From contig NZ_CP151951.1 of the NCBI RefSeq assembly GCF_038592985.1, forward strand, positions 115,001 to 179,000: a DNA stretch of 64,000 bases, given 5' to 3'. Position 1 is the stretch's first letter; each line of letters starts with the position of its first letter. Of the stretch, positions 30,367-40,242 are shown in pieces. A program made the translations under genes and the position numbers. Origin of the DNA: Paenibacillus sp. FSL R10-2782. Lineage in GTDB: Bacteria > Bacillota > Bacilli > Paenibacillales > Paenibacillaceae. A model generated the notes under the pieces. The model saw only the letters and a program-made list of their open reading frames with translations. It was not told the origin of the DNA and searched no databases.

Positions 30367-31248
30367 TTAAGAGAATAATTGTTTTAATATCGAAATCCAT
30401 TGTTTGACCTCCAACCGCTCTTCGCTACGCAGACAGGCAATGCCGTATACCACTTCTTCCGAGGGGCTTAAAGGAACGAACGTAATCTCTTGATCCTGCA
30501 CAATCACGAAGTTAGGAAGTACCGAGATACCCAAATCGCTTTTGATCATGGTATGTATCGTATTTACGCTATCTCCGTAGGTATACATGGAAGCTGGACA
30601 TTGCTCGGCAATGATCCTTTGTATTCTTTTAAGCGTTGGGGGAGATTGGTGCTCGTCGAAAAAAATGAGAAATTGATGATCTAATTGTTCGATTGTTAAT
30701 TCCCTTTCGTTCGCAAGAGGGTGATTATGGGGCAACACGCAGACATATGAGCCTTTATATACGGGATAGAAGCAAAAATGGCTGTCCTTGCCCAAATTAT
30801 CTTCCGTTGTAAATATAATATCGAATTTTTGGTTCAATAAATCCTCTTTCTCTCTGGTCAGGTTGGATTTTCTAAGCTGAATTTGAATCTTCGGGTATCT
30901 CTCCTTAAAGCGCTTGATAACGTCAGGCAAAACCTTCTTCTCAAAGATCGTCTCCGTATAGCCGATGACCAGAGTACTTTCGTATTGTTCCGAAAGGCGT
31001 TTGGATTTCAAAATGGATTGGTCCAAACGGAACAGCAGCCCTTCAATATCGTCGTAAAAGCTCTCGCCCGCTACAGTCAGTTTAACCGACCTTTTGTTTC
31101 GAACAAGCAACACAATGCCCAACTCATGCTCCAGGCTCTTGATGTTGTGGCTCACTGCAGGTTGCGTCAAATGCAACTTATCGGCCGTTGTCGAAAAATT
31201 AAGCGTCTCCGCAAGAGAAACAAAGCATTTCAGTTGTTGAATGTTCAT
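30367..31248 (-). CDS. LysR-family transcriptional regulator
   Basis: 293 residues. N-terminal winged HTH (QLKCFVSLAETLNFSTTADKLHLTQPAVSHNIKSLEHELG, 4-44) and a periplasmic-binding-like effector domain (90-290). Divergent from the NmrA-like gene, which it probably controls. The 118-nt gap between them contains TTATTACTCATAA, a weak T-N11-A match. ATG 31248 follows AAAGGAT. Confidence 0.93.
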   Translation of the reverse strand: MNIQQLKCFVSLAETLNFSTTADKLHLTQPAVSHNIKSLEHELGIVLLVRNKRSVKLTVAGESFYDDIEGLLFRLDQSILKSKRLSEQYESTLVIGYTETIFEKKVLPDVIKRFKERYPKIQIQLRKSNLTREKEDLLNQKFDIIFTTEDNLGKDSHFCFYPVYKGSYVCVLPHNHPLANERELTIEQLDHQFLIFFDEHQSPPTLKRIQRIIAEQCPASMYTYGDSVNTIHTMIKSDLGISVLPNFVIVQDQEITFVPLSPSEEVVYGIACLRSEERLEVKQWISILKQLFS

Positions 31249-31366
31249 TCGAAGTATCCTTTATATGAAATTTATTTATTACTCATAAAATAAGGTGATT
31301 TCACGCTGGCGTCAACCTGTGATATGTTTTCTTGTGAATATAATCACTAAGGAAGAAGGAATACGC

Positions 31367-32326
31367 ATGCGTTATATCGTCACTGGTGTGGATGGTCAAT
31401 TGGCAAGTCGGATAGCGGAAACCGTTCTGGCCGAAGTAGGGGGTCGCGAGCTAACCTTCACATGCATGAACAAAGAAAGAATTCCCAAAGATGCGTTGCA
31501 GCGATGGGAACAGGCAGGTGTAAGTATCTTTGAAATCAATTATGATGATATTCCATCTATGGTACGGGCTTTCAAGGATGGGGACCGAATCTATATCGTC
31601 TCTGGCCTTGAGGTCGGCAAAAGGGTGCAGCAGCACCGCAATGCGATTGATACGGCGATCAGAGCAGGAATCTCGCACATTACTTACAGTTCATTTATCG
31701 GTGCAACGGACCCGGATTACGCACATGTCTATGTCACCCCGGATCATACCGCTACTGAGCAGTATTTAAAGTCAACAGGCATTGCCTATAATGCTATGAG
31801 AAATAACTTGTATTTGGAAAACTATTTAACGATGTATACCATGCTGGCGCTCATGTCGGACCATAAATGGTTAAGCACCGCCGGAGAGGGCAGAGCCACT
31901 TTGGTGCACAAGGATGATTGTGCAAGAGCAGCGGCTGCGGCCCTGCTGGGAAAGGCCGAGGACAACAGGGCCTATGATATTGTTGGATCAGAGTCTGTTT
32001 CTGTAAGAGATCTGTGCAATCTCATACAGGAAGTTTCCGGCGAGGATATGGAGTACATTCCCGTTGATGCGGAGCAATACTATAAATATCTCGAAAAGCT
32101 GCATATTCCCAGAGAAATTACGGGGGATTTCTCCCGCTCTCCGGTTCCTTTTTGCGGGGAAGATCTCATGACGACCGATGCCAGCATTAAGGAAGGACTT
32201 TTGAACGTTAAATCCGACGCCATTGAAGTATTAACTGGGCAAAAGCCCAAAACAGCGAGAGATATTGTCGGAAAGTACAAATATATCTGGGAGAACCACA
32301 TTCGAAGCTGGCGAGACATGAAGTAA
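31367..32326 (+). CDS. NmrA/SDR-type NAD(P)-binding protein
   Basis: 319 residues of the atypical short-chain dehydrogenase type: IVTGVDGQLASRI as a modified GxxGxxG nucleotide loop, TYSSFIGATDPD, and the central DDCARAAAAALLG of NmrA/quinone-reductase-like proteins. Members act as NADPH-sensing regulators or as quinone or aldehyde reductases. ATG 31367 follows AAGGAAGAAGGA; a longer in-frame start at 31295 has no site. Divergent from a LysR gene, a common arrangement for electrophile-responsive reductases. Confidence 0.85.
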   Translation: MRYIVTGVDGQLASRIAETVLAEVGGRELTFTCMNKERIPKDALQRWEQAGVSIFEINYDDIPSMVRAFKDGDRIYIVSGLEVGKRVQQHRNAIDTAIRAGISHITYSSFIGATDPDYAHVYVTPDHTATEQYLKSTGIAYNAMRNNLYLENYLTMYTMLALMSDHKWLSTAGEGRATLVHKDDCARAAAAALLGKAEDNRAYDIVGSESVSVRDLCNLIQEVSGEDMEYIPVDAEQYYKYLEKLHIPREITGDFSRSPVPFCGEDLMTTDASIKEGLLNVKSDAIEVLTGQKPKTARDIVGKYKYIWENHIRSWRDMK

Positions 32327-32427
32327 CCGGCGTAGATAATCAGGAGCTCATTTCCAATGCGCCCTATCCAAGCATGACCGACTAACTTGGATTCCCTCGA
32401 CTCTTTTGCCTGCATACCTGTTCGCTG

Positions 32428-32453
32428 AGACCATCCTATGGGGTGGTCTTTAT
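32428..32453 (+). terminator. Terminator after the NmrA-like gene
   Basis: AGACCATCC / GGGGTGGTCT (one T-G pair) with a short loop and TTTATTG. The 100 nt before it contain no gene. Confidence 0.6.
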
Positions 32454-32573
32454 TGCGTATACAACTAATTTAATTCACCTTCCCAAAAGGCTCGTTGAGA
32501 TTGAATTCGGACAACGGCTATAATGATAGAATATAGAATATGGAATTCAACATGATAAGCGGAGGGTCATACG

Positions 32574-34406
32574 GTGATGCTACAGCAAATAAAAAGCTTG
32601 ATAGCCTTTATTCACAGCAAGCCGAAGAAATTATCCTTTACCATACCATTCGCCTACTTCTTAATTATCCTACTTACGGTGGCATTCAGCTACTTGGTCC
32701 TGAATCAAATCGCTGCGAGCTCCGCGCAGAAGAAGATCAATGAGGCCTCCTTGCAGACGATCAGCTCCATCCAGACCAACGTCGATCTAATGATTGAGAA
32801 TGTAAACAACTATTCCAAAATGATCTTCTCAGATCATAATCTGCAAAATCTGCTAAGGCAAGGGGATGTATATGCCAACCTGCAGACCCAGTCCAAGGTC
32901 AGCGCTTATTTGTACAATTTGATGCAAGCGGTTCCAATCATTGATTCCGTGTACATTTTCGACAATTCGGGCCATCGTTTTTCCGTCGGAACGCAGGAAT
33001 TGCCGACTTTTAAGGAAGCCAATGTAGAGGACGCTCCATGGTATGAGCAGGCTGTGCTCAATAAAGGAAAGTATATTCTGAAGCTGAATGGCAGTGGAGC
33101 CTTTTCGGAGGGAAGTACCCATGAGAATTTCGTTTCTTTCATTCGATTGATTCGAGATATCGACAACACCTCCCAGCTCGGGGTCTTGGTCATGAACATT
33201 AAGGTAGGCTCCTTTGAACAAGCGTATTCCAATCTCCTGAATCAAAACTCGTTTCAAATTGCCATTCTGGATGAGAATAATCAGATCATTGTGGACCATT
33301 CCACAGAAGCTCAAGGCGACACAGCCTTTCAGCACCTGCTGACAACCCACCAGGATGCACTGGAGCAGCAATTTCAGAAAAGCAGCTCAGGATTTTTTGC
33401 CTTGAACTCCGGTTCACAGAAATATACGGTGTCCTATCTCGCAGTCGGAGACTATCCTTGGAAATTCATAAGTATAGATCAAAACAACAGTATGGATTCC
33501 AAAAACAAGTCGCTTGTGCTGTTAGCGTTGCTTCTACTTGTGATCAATGGAATCGTTTTCTTTGTGAGTTCATTCATTATCTCACGCAGTATTATCAAGC
33601 CGATCCATAAGCTTTTGCGATCCATGAACAAGGCCCCAAGCGGCAACCTCAGGAAAGTGAATGTGGAACTGAATAGCTATGAATTTGAAAAGCTGTTTAT
33701 TGGCTACAACGACATGATCGAACAAATTGACCAGATGCTGAAGCGAACTATCGAGGAGCAGAATACGATTCGTAGGGCGGAGCTGAATACGCTGCAAGCT
33801 CAAATCAAACCACACTTTTTATATAACACGCTGGACTCCATTACCTCGTTAGCCCTTTCTGGATTAAATGCTCAGGTTTGTGATCTGCTTGAGGCCTTGG
33901 GGAACTATTATCGCATGAGTGTCAGCAAGGGACGCGAAGTTATCACGGTTGGCGAAGAAATTGAAATTGTTCGAAATTATCTGATAATTCAGATGACACG
34001 CTACCAGGATGTCTTTGAGGTTCAGTTCGATGTGGACGAGGATTGCTGCCAGTCTCCGATTCCAAAGCTTGTACTGCAGCCCTTGGTGGAAAATTCGCTG
34101 TATCATGGCATTCGACCCAAAGGAACCAAGGGAACGATATGGATCAGCGTGCGAAAGACGGAGGATGATGTGCTGAGGATATCCATCGCTGATGATGGTG
34201 TGGGCATGTCGGAGAAAGAGATTTCGCAAATTCTGTATACGGAGCGAAAAGGCCAAATCAAGAGCTTCGGCCTATGGGGCACCATGGAGCGTTGGCGTAT
34301 TTTTTATGGAGATGACGCTGGAGTAAGCATCGAAAGTCAGCCGGGGAAGGGAACGACGATAACTTTGATGATACCGAATGGAGTAGATGCTTTATGGGAA
34401 AATTAA
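32574..34406 (+). CDS. YesM-type sensor histidine kinase
   Basis: 610 residues. TM1 (22-45), extracellular dCache-like sensor (46-312), TM2 (315-337), HAMP (338-390), His-kinase domain with phospho-His in KPHFLYNTLDS (His414), N box PLVENSLYHG and G boxes DDGVGM and GLWGTMER. This class senses extracellular carbohydrate states and phosphorylates the partner encoded next. GTG 32574 (7 nt after GGAGGG) and ATG 32577 are both possible. It overlaps the regulator gene by 13 nt. Confidence 0.93.
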   Translation: MMLQQIKSLIAFIHSKPKKLSFTIPFAYFLIILLTVAFSYLVLNQIAASSAQKKINEASLQTISSIQTNVDLMIENVNNYSKMIFSDHNLQNLLRQGDVYANLQTQSKVSAYLYNLMQAVPIIDSVYIFDNSGHRFSVGTQELPTFKEANVEDAPWYEQAVLNKGKYILKLNGSGAFSEGSTHENFVSFIRLIRDIDNTSQLGVLVMNIKVGSFEQAYSNLLNQNSFQIAILDENNQIIVDHSTEAQGDTAFQHLLTTHQDALEQQFQKSSSGFFALNSGSQKYTVSYLAVGDYPWKFISIDQNNSMDSKNKSLVLLALLLLVINGIVFFVSSFIISRSIIKPIHKLLRSMNKAPSGNLRKVNVELNSYEFEKLFIGYNDMIEQIDQMLKRTIEEQNTIRRAELNTLQAQIKPHFLYNTLDSITSLALSGLNAQVCDLLEALGNYYRMSVSKGREVITVGEEIEIVRNYLIIQMTRYQDVFEVQFDVDEDCCQSPIPKLVLQPLVENSLYHGIRPKGTKGTIWISVRKTEDDVLRISIADDGVGMSEKEISQILYTERKGQIKSFGLWGTMERWRIFYGDDAGVSIESQPGKGTTITLMIPNGVDALWEN

Positions 34407-35974
34407 AGGTTTTGATCGTGGATGATGAATATCTGATCCGGAATCTGCTGCGAATGCGCATTGACTGGGAAAGGCAGGGCATGGTGATCGTAGGCGAAGC
34501 CTCCAATGCACACGAGGCACTTGATCTGGTGGAGCAGCAGAGACCGGATGTTATTTTTACGGATATTTGCATGCCGACAATCGACGGAATTGAGTTTAGC
34601 GGTATGGTATTGGAAAAGTACCCAGACATTAAAATTGTGGTCGTTACCGGTCATGATGAGTTCGAATATGCGCGTCAGAGTATCAAAATTGGCATTGCCG
34701 ATTTTATATTAAAGCCGATTCGCCCTTCAGAGCTGCTAGTAGTAACCGATAAGCTGAAAGGTAAGATTGATGAGGAGCGTACGCGTGATAAGGAAATGGA
34801 GAAGCTGAAGGTGGTGCTGGAACGAAACTTTCCATATATTAGGGAAAAATTCCTGAACCAATGGTTAAATGGTGCTCTATCACAGGAAGAAATTCATGAA
34901 AAAGTCGAATATTTCAAAATACCCCTGCACCTTGGCGTAGAGGCGTGTCAAATAGCCGTGATCGAGATTTTCTCGACAACGGCGAAGCAGACGGAGGAAC
35001 AACTTATCCTACTGCGAATGGAATGCAGTAATAAAATAGAAGCGTTCTATCAGGAGGATTCTCAAGTCATTATTCTGACGGACACTCGAGACCAGGTTGT
35101 GATCATTTCATGGAGCCAGGCTGTCGATCTGGTAAGCGATTGTGAATGGCTCAAGACCGATCTGATTCATTCCCACAAATGCTTGGTAAGCATCGGTGTC
35201 GGGCGCAAGCATAAGGATATACAAGAAGCACATCTAGGCTATCAGGAAGCATGTCGTGCGCTTCATTACCAGGCCTTCGTTGGAAAAAATCAAGTGGTCT
35301 GCTTCGAGGATATTGTGGATCACAGGGAGCAGACGTATCGGTCCAATGCAGAGCTTCTTCAGCATCTGCAATTTTACATCAGTGTCGGTTCCTCTGAACG
35401 CGCGACTCAGATGCTGAGTCGAATCTTTGACGTGTCGTTCTCCAGTGTGTCGCAGTTTCGGATGGCGGCGATGGATGTGATTACCGAATGCCAGCGTGCG
35501 GCGATGGAACAGCAGATGGAAAATGAACACGTATTTGATAAAGAAATGCTGGTCTCCATTCTCACCGCAGATCATCTGCCAGAATTAATGAGAACATTGG
35601 AGAGCTATGTCCGATATGTGTCGGGGGCCATTCATTCGAAAAACCAGACCAAGGAAGGCAACCTGATCAGCCAGGTGAAGGAGTATCTTGAGCACAACTT
35701 GAGCGATCCGGGTGTGGGATTGGCGAGCACTGCTGCGGTCTTCTTCGTCAGTCCAGGCCATTTGGGACGGCTGATGAAGAAGGAGACGGGTCAGACCTTT
35801 GTGGAGCATCTTACGAATATACGCATGAAGAGGGCGGAAGCCTTACTGAAGCAGACCGATTTAAAGGGATACGAGATCGGTGAGCAGGTTGGGATCACGG
35901 ACCCGCACTATTTCAGTGTCTTGTTCAAAAAAACCATGGGCAGGTCCATGAATGAGTACAGACAAAGTAAATGA
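34394..35974 (+). CDS. YesN-type AraC response regulator
   Basis: 526 residues. Receiver domain (3-120) with DDE at 10-12, phospho-acceptor Asp57 in VIFTDICMP and Lys of FILKPI; a middle linker/GGDEF-less region; C-terminal AraC DNA-binding domain (about 425-523) with two HTH units (GLASTAAVFFVSPGHLGRLMKKETG and YEIGEQVGITDPHYFSVLFKK). It probably activates the ABC genes that follow after 118 nt, where TACAAT at 36047-36052 may be the -10. Confidence 0.93.
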   Translation: MGKLKVLIVDDEYLIRNLLRMRIDWERQGMVIVGEASNAHEALDLVEQQRPDVIFTDICMPTIDGIEFSGMVLEKYPDIKIVVVTGHDEFEYARQSIKIGIADFILKPIRPSELLVVTDKLKGKIDEERTRDKEMEKLKVVLERNFPYIREKFLNQWLNGALSQEEIHEKVEYFKIPLHLGVEACQIAVIEIFSTTAKQTEEQLILLRMECSNKIEAFYQEDSQVIILTDTRDQVVIISWSQAVDLVSDCEWLKTDLIHSHKCLVSIGVGRKHKDIQEAHLGYQEACRALHYQAFVGKNQVVCFEDIVDHREQTYRSNAELLQHLQFYISVGSSERATQMLSRIFDVSFSSVSQFRMAAMDVITECQRAAMEQQMENEHVFDKEMLVSILTADHLPELMRTLESYVRYVSGAIHSKNQTKEGNLISQVKEYLEHNLSDPGVGLASTAAVFFVSPGHLGRLMKKETGQTFVEHLTNIRMKRAEALLKQTDLKGYEIGEQVGITDPHYFSVLFKKTMGRSMNEYRQSK

Positions 35975-36092
35975 TGGTCGGAAAGATGTTTGAATTTTGA
36001 AAGCGGATGCACGTTTTTTGAATGGAGATAAGGGGTAGCCTTCCCATACAATAAGCCCTAGAAGCAGCCAAAACGATTAGGGAGGGTAAAAA

Positions 36093-37406
36093 ATGAAAGC
36101 GCTATTAAAAAATACGATGGTCATTATGCTGGCACTGGGCCTCACAGGCAGCATAACCGCATGTTCATCCGGGTCATCGGAAGCGACGCAGCAGGAAGGA
36201 AGCGGTTCTATAAAATTGACGCTGTGGGATCAGTCAGTAGGCAATACGGACCCGTCAGCTAAATTATTGCCGCAAATCATTGAGAAGTGGAACAGCGAGC
36301 ATCCCGATATCCAGGTTGAACGGACAGGTACGACCGGTGAGCAATATAAAACCAAGATTAAGACTTCCATTGCCGCAGGTGAAGCACCCGATGTTTTTTA
36401 CGGCATGGGGGGCGGAAGCTTTATGCAGCCCTATATTAAATCTGGGAATGTTCTTGAAATTACCAGCTATTTAAAAAATGACATCAAGGCAAAAATGGCC
36501 CCAGGCATGTCGGAAGCCATCGAGACGGACGGTAAAATTTATACACTGCCTGTTTACACACATATCGCCAATCTTTATGTCAATACCGAGCTGTTCGATA
36601 AAGCGGGCGCAAAAATCCCGACGACCTACACAGAGCTGCTTGATGCGGTGGAGAAACTAAAGACAGCGGGGATTACTCCGGCTCTTATCGGCGAAAAGGA
36701 TCGCTGGCCAGGCATGTATTGGTATGACATTATTGCGATGCGCCAAGCAGGAAATGCCGCAGTACTAGGGGCGTTCAAGGACTCTGCCAAATGGGATTCG
36801 CCCGACTTCGTCGCGGCAGCCACTAAAATGCAGCAACTGGCTAAGGCAGGCGCTTTCAACAGCAGTATGTTCAGCATGAGCTATGATGAAATGCTTGGTG
36901 CGTTCAATGCAGGGAAGGGGGCCATGATGTTCCAGGCCAACTGGGTGAACGCCGGGATCGAAGACCCCTCCTCGACAGTCAAAGGAAAGGTGAAAGTCAT
37001 TCCCTTCCCAATATTTGAGGACGGCAAGGGCAAGAATACCGAAATATTCGGTGGCGCGGTCGACGGCTTCTATGTCAGCAGCAACACAGAGCATCCGAAG
37101 GAAGCTGTTGAATTTCTCATGTATTTAAGCGAGCAGCTTGGCACGAAGGGATTTCTGGCGGGGGCAGGGCTTCCTAGCTGGAATACAGATGGGCTTGACA
37201 CCTCAGGGCTTTCCACACTGGATCAATCCAGCGCAAACATCATGAAAACGGCGACCTCGTTTATCGCGTGGTGGGATAATATTCTTCCGGCCGATTCGGC
37301 AGAAGCACACAAAAACCTGATTGCGCAGCTTTTGGCAGGCGATATTACTCCAGAGGAATTCTGCAAGCAGATGGCTCAACTGAAGCCGACGGAATTGAGT
37401 CTCTGA
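36093..37406 (+). CDS. Sugar ABC transporter substrate-binding lipoprotein (family 1)
   Basis: 437 residues with a lipobox ITAC (Cys24) and the family 1 pattern LTLWDQSVG, EKWNSEHPDIQVE, AGEAPDVFYGMGGG and YTLPVYTHIANLYVNTELF. It captures an oligosaccharide outside the membrane for the two permeases encoded next. ATG 36093 follows AGGGAGG. Ligand not deducible, but a nearby NodB deacetylase hints at N-acetylated sugars. A terminator-like hairpin after it should give more binding protein than permease. Confidence 0.93.
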   Translation: MKALLKNTMVIMLALGLTGSITACSSGSSEATQQEGSGSIKLTLWDQSVGNTDPSAKLLPQIIEKWNSEHPDIQVERTGTTGEQYKTKIKTSIAAGEAPDVFYGMGGGSFMQPYIKSGNVLEITSYLKNDIKAKMAPGMSEAIETDGKIYTLPVYTHIANLYVNTELFDKAGAKIPTTYTELLDAVEKLKTAGITPALIGEKDRWPGMYWYDIIAMRQAGNAAVLGAFKDSAKWDSPDFVAAATKMQQLAKAGAFNSSMFSMSYDEMLGAFNAGKGAMMFQANWVNAGIEDPSSTVKGKVKVIPFPIFEDGKGKNTEIFGGAVDGFYVSSNTEHPKEAVEFLMYLSEQLGTKGFLAGAGLPSWNTDGLDTSGLSTLDQSSANIMKTATSFIAWWDNILPADSAEAHKNLIAQLLAGDITPEEFCKQMAQLKPTELSL

Positions 37407-37428
37407 TCAAAACATACACCCAAACAGG

Positions 37429-37461
37429 ATGTGGTCAGGAGTAATCCCTGGCCACATTTTT
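37429..37461 (+). terminator. Attenuator between binding-protein and permease genes
   Basis: ATGTGGTCAGG / CCTGGCCACAT with a 7-nt loop (one T-G pair), followed by TTTTT. Its position after the first gene of the ABC operon fits partial termination. Confidence 0.75.
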
Positions 37462-37473
37462 GAAAGGAGACCG

Positions 37474-38346
37474 ATGATGAATTCTGTATTTTCGAATAAA
37501 ACAGCCATTACTATATTTGTCCTGCCTACTCTCCTTATATTTTGTGGCATTGTATTAGTTCCGATCTTCGTCTCCAGCTATTACAGCTTGCTGGACTGGA
37601 ATGGTGTAGGCAAAGGAACGTTTGTCGGATTGAACAATTATGTCGAAATGTTCAATGACCCACGTGTATTGAACTCTATCAAAAATTCGCTGCTGTTTGC
37701 AGCAGCTTCGATTTTCATCCAATTGCCCTTGTCGCTTCTGCTTGCCCTGATATTGGCGTCTAATGTCAAGGGAGAAGGGTTTTACCGTACGGTATATTTC
37801 ATTCCGGTTCTGATTTCAACCGTGGTGATCGCGCAGCTGTGGTCTAAGATCTATAACGCGGATTATGGCCTCTTGAACTCTTTGCTTGAGAGCATAGGTC
37901 TGTCCCATTTGGCCCAGGACTGGCTTGGACAGAAGCATACGGCGCTGGTGGCTTCGTTTATTCCGACCCTGTGGCAGTATGTCGGTTATCATATGCTGCT
38001 GATGTATGCCGGTGCGAAGTCGATTTCAAATGATATTATCGAAGCAGCCAAAATTGATGGAGCTTCCCGCATTCGGACAGTCTTCTCCATCACCCTCCCG
38101 CTAATGAGGCCCATTCTCAAGGTATGTCTCATCTTCTCCGTCATCGGTGCCTTCAAGGTATTCGATCTGATCTATGTATTGACGAACGGCGGTCCATTCT
38201 TCACCACCGAGGTACCGAGCACCCTGATGTACACGACCATTTTCGATACCTACAGGTATGGCTACGGAAGTGCGATATCCGTCTTCATTATTCTGGAGTG
38301 TCTAGTATTCACAGTTATCATCAATAAATACTTCAAGACTGAATAG
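37474..38346 (+). CDS. Sugar ABC transporter permease 1 (MalF/UgpA type)
   Basis: 290 residues, six TM segments, EAA loop EAAKIDGASRIRTVFSITLPLMRP. Start ATG 37474 or 37477, both just after AAAGGAG. Works with the following permease as a heterodimer. No ATPase gene is in the cluster, so a shared ATPase such as MsmX probably energises it. Confidence 0.93.
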   Translation: MMNSVFSNKTAITIFVLPTLLIFCGIVLVPIFVSSYYSLLDWNGVGKGTFVGLNNYVEMFNDPRVLNSIKNSLLFAAASIFIQLPLSLLLALILASNVKGEGFYRTVYFIPVLISTVVIAQLWSKIYNADYGLLNSLLESIGLSHLAQDWLGQKHTALVASFIPTLWQYVGYHMLLMYAGAKSISNDIIEAAKIDGASRIRTVFSITLPLMRPILKVCLIFSVIGAFKVFDLIYVLTNGGPFFTTEVPSTLMYTTIFDTYRYGYGSAISVFIILECLVFTVIINKYFKTE

Positions 38347-38358
38347 GGGGTGATCGAG

Positions 38359-39225
38359 GTGAGTACGATGCAAGTAGTGTTGCAAAAAAAACGGAACTTT
38401 ACGAAATATATTGGAAAAATATTGTTACAAGGGTTTTTAATCATAGTGGCGATCACGCAGATTTATCCTCTCATCTGGCTGACATTCTTCTCACTGAAGG
38501 ATAATAGTGAGATATTCAGCGGCGATGTGGCAGGACTTCCCCAAAAATTTCTCTGGAGCAACTATACCAAGGCATTATCTGATGGTCATGTATTAACTTA
38601 TTTTTTTAATAGCGTGCTGGTAACTGCTGTGTCCATTATCCTGGTGTTGATCCTCTCCTCCATGACGGGATATGCCATCACGAGAATGAAATGGAAGCTC
38701 AGCGGTTTAACGATGACGACAATTCTTCTGGGGATGATGGTGCCGATTCACGCAGCTTTGCTGCCCCTCTTTATGGTACTTAAGAATCTGGGCTTGCTGA
38801 ACACCTATTGGGCATTGATTATTCCTTATGTTGCGTTTGGCATTCCCATGGCGGTGTTCATCCTTGGAAGCTTCTTCAACGGAATTCCACGTGAGCTGGA
38901 GGAAGCCGCGGTCATCGACGGATGCGGGATCTACAAAACGTTCTTCTTCATTGTATTGCCGCTTGTTCGTCCTGCCTTGTCCACGGTGGCGATATTTACA
39001 TTCCTTTCCTGCTGGAACGAGCTGATGTTTGCGGTGACATTTATTAATAAGGCATCCTATCAGACACTAACGGTGGGGATGATGTCTATGGTCGGGACTT
39101 ACATTACACAGTGGGGAATTATCGGAGCAGGGCTCATGATCACGACCATCCCGACGATTGTGATCTATTTGCTGCTTAATAAGCAGGTGCAGAAGAGTAT
39201 GATTGCGGGCGCTGTCAAAGGATAA
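38359..39225 (+). CDS. Sugar ABC transporter permease 2 (MalG/UgpE type)
   Basis: 288 residues with about six TM segments and the EAA loop EEAAVIDGCGIYKTFFFIVLPLVRP. Start uncertain: GTG 38359 is 8 nt after AGGGGG; GTG 38350 and ATG 38368 are in frame. 12 nt after the first permease gene. Confidence 0.93.
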   Translation: MSTMQVVLQKKRNFTKYIGKILLQGFLIIVAITQIYPLIWLTFFSLKDNSEIFSGDVAGLPQKFLWSNYTKALSDGHVLTYFFNSVLVTAVSIILVLILSSMTGYAITRMKWKLSGLTMTTILLGMMVPIHAALLPLFMVLKNLGLLNTYWALIIPYVAFGIPMAVFILGSFFNGIPRELEEAAVIDGCGIYKTFFFIVLPLVRPALSTVAIFTFLSCWNELMFAVTFINKASYQTLTVGMMSMVGTYITQWGIIGAGLMITTIPTIVIYLLLNKQVQKSMIAGAVKG

Positions 39226-39340
39226 AGGCTGTCAGAACGGCTGGCTGTCGCTGCGATGAAGGATAAGTGGCAATTAAGAGTAGCATTAGGATAAGGAACG
39301 TAAGAGGTTGCTTTAGTCATTAAGGGGAGGAGAATTGCTG

Positions 39341-39967
39341 ATGGTCAAATTATCAATGGTGCATAAGGTTCCAACCCGGGAGAAGGCCGTCGCCTTTACG
39401 TTTGACGATGGTCCGCATCCGTTATATACGCAACAACTGCTGGATATCTTCCGCCAAGCGGGTGGCAGAGCTACGTTTTTCATGATCGGTCAGGAGATGG
39501 AGGCGTTCGAGGACATCGCAGCCGAAGTTCATGGTGCCGGTCACGAGATTGCCAATCATACCTATTCTCATCCTGATTTGACCAAGCTAACGCTGGATGA
39601 TGCGCGGGCTGAATTGCAGCGGGCGGAAGAGAGGATACAGCGGGTGACGGGGAAGGCCGCGTTGTGCTTCAGACCTCCATTTTTTGGCGTTAATGCCGAC
39701 ATTCTTTCGCTTGCAGCGGAGCTCGGATATTCAGCAATCGGTGCCGTGAACGGGGAGGCAAAGGATTGGGAGCAGCCTGGCGTCGATTTTATTTTGGAGC
39801 ATACGAGGTTGACTGTTGCGCCTGGCAGCATATTTTTGTTCCATGACGGGTATGGCGAACGATCACAGACGGTCGAGGCTGTCCGGGTACTGGTGGAAGA
39901 GCTTGCTGCAGAAGGGTATCGGTTCGTTACCGTCAGCGAGCTGCTTGAATTCACCGATCACGCCTGA
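39341..39967 (+). CDS. NodB-type polysaccharide deacetylase without export signal
   Basis: 208 residues. The NodB homology domain fills the protein: FTFDDGPHP (catalytic Asp and metal Asp), ANHTYSHPDL (metal His pair), RPPFFGVNADI and FLFHDGYG. No signal peptide or TM segment at the N terminus, unlike most peptidoglycan deacetylases such as PgdA, so the enzyme should act in the cytoplasm, possibly on sugars taken in by the ABC importer just upstream. ATG 39341 is 10 nt after GGGGAGG; TTG 39335 is an alternative. 115 nt after the last permease gene. Confidence 0.9.
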   Translation: MVKLSMVHKVPTREKAVAFTFDDGPHPLYTQQLLDIFRQAGGRATFFMIGQEMEAFEDIAAEVHGAGHEIANHTYSHPDLTKLTLDDARAELQRAEERIQRVTGKAALCFRPPFFGVNADILSLAAELGYSAIGAVNGEAKDWEQPGVDFILEHTRLTVAPGSIFLFHDGYGERSQTVEAVRVLVEELAAEGYRFVTVSELLEFTDHA

Positions 39968-40242
39968 ATCAGATGGGCTCCGCATTAAGGCGACCGCTCA
40001 CATCAGCGGGTTCACCTGTACATGTACACCACCAGTTTCGCCTTCCATAAATCATCAGTGAGAGAGGGAAGTCCAGAGCTGATTTGGTGGCGCTGATCTG
40101 GGAGTAATGGAGACAGGATATAATAATTATGGATATAAAGGGACGAAATAGCGGAATGCGGCGACGGTATGGGGATTCGCCCAGTCCACGGGCTGATGTC
40201 TCGCATAGGATACATCAGCCTAGAACACAAGGAGTGAAACAC

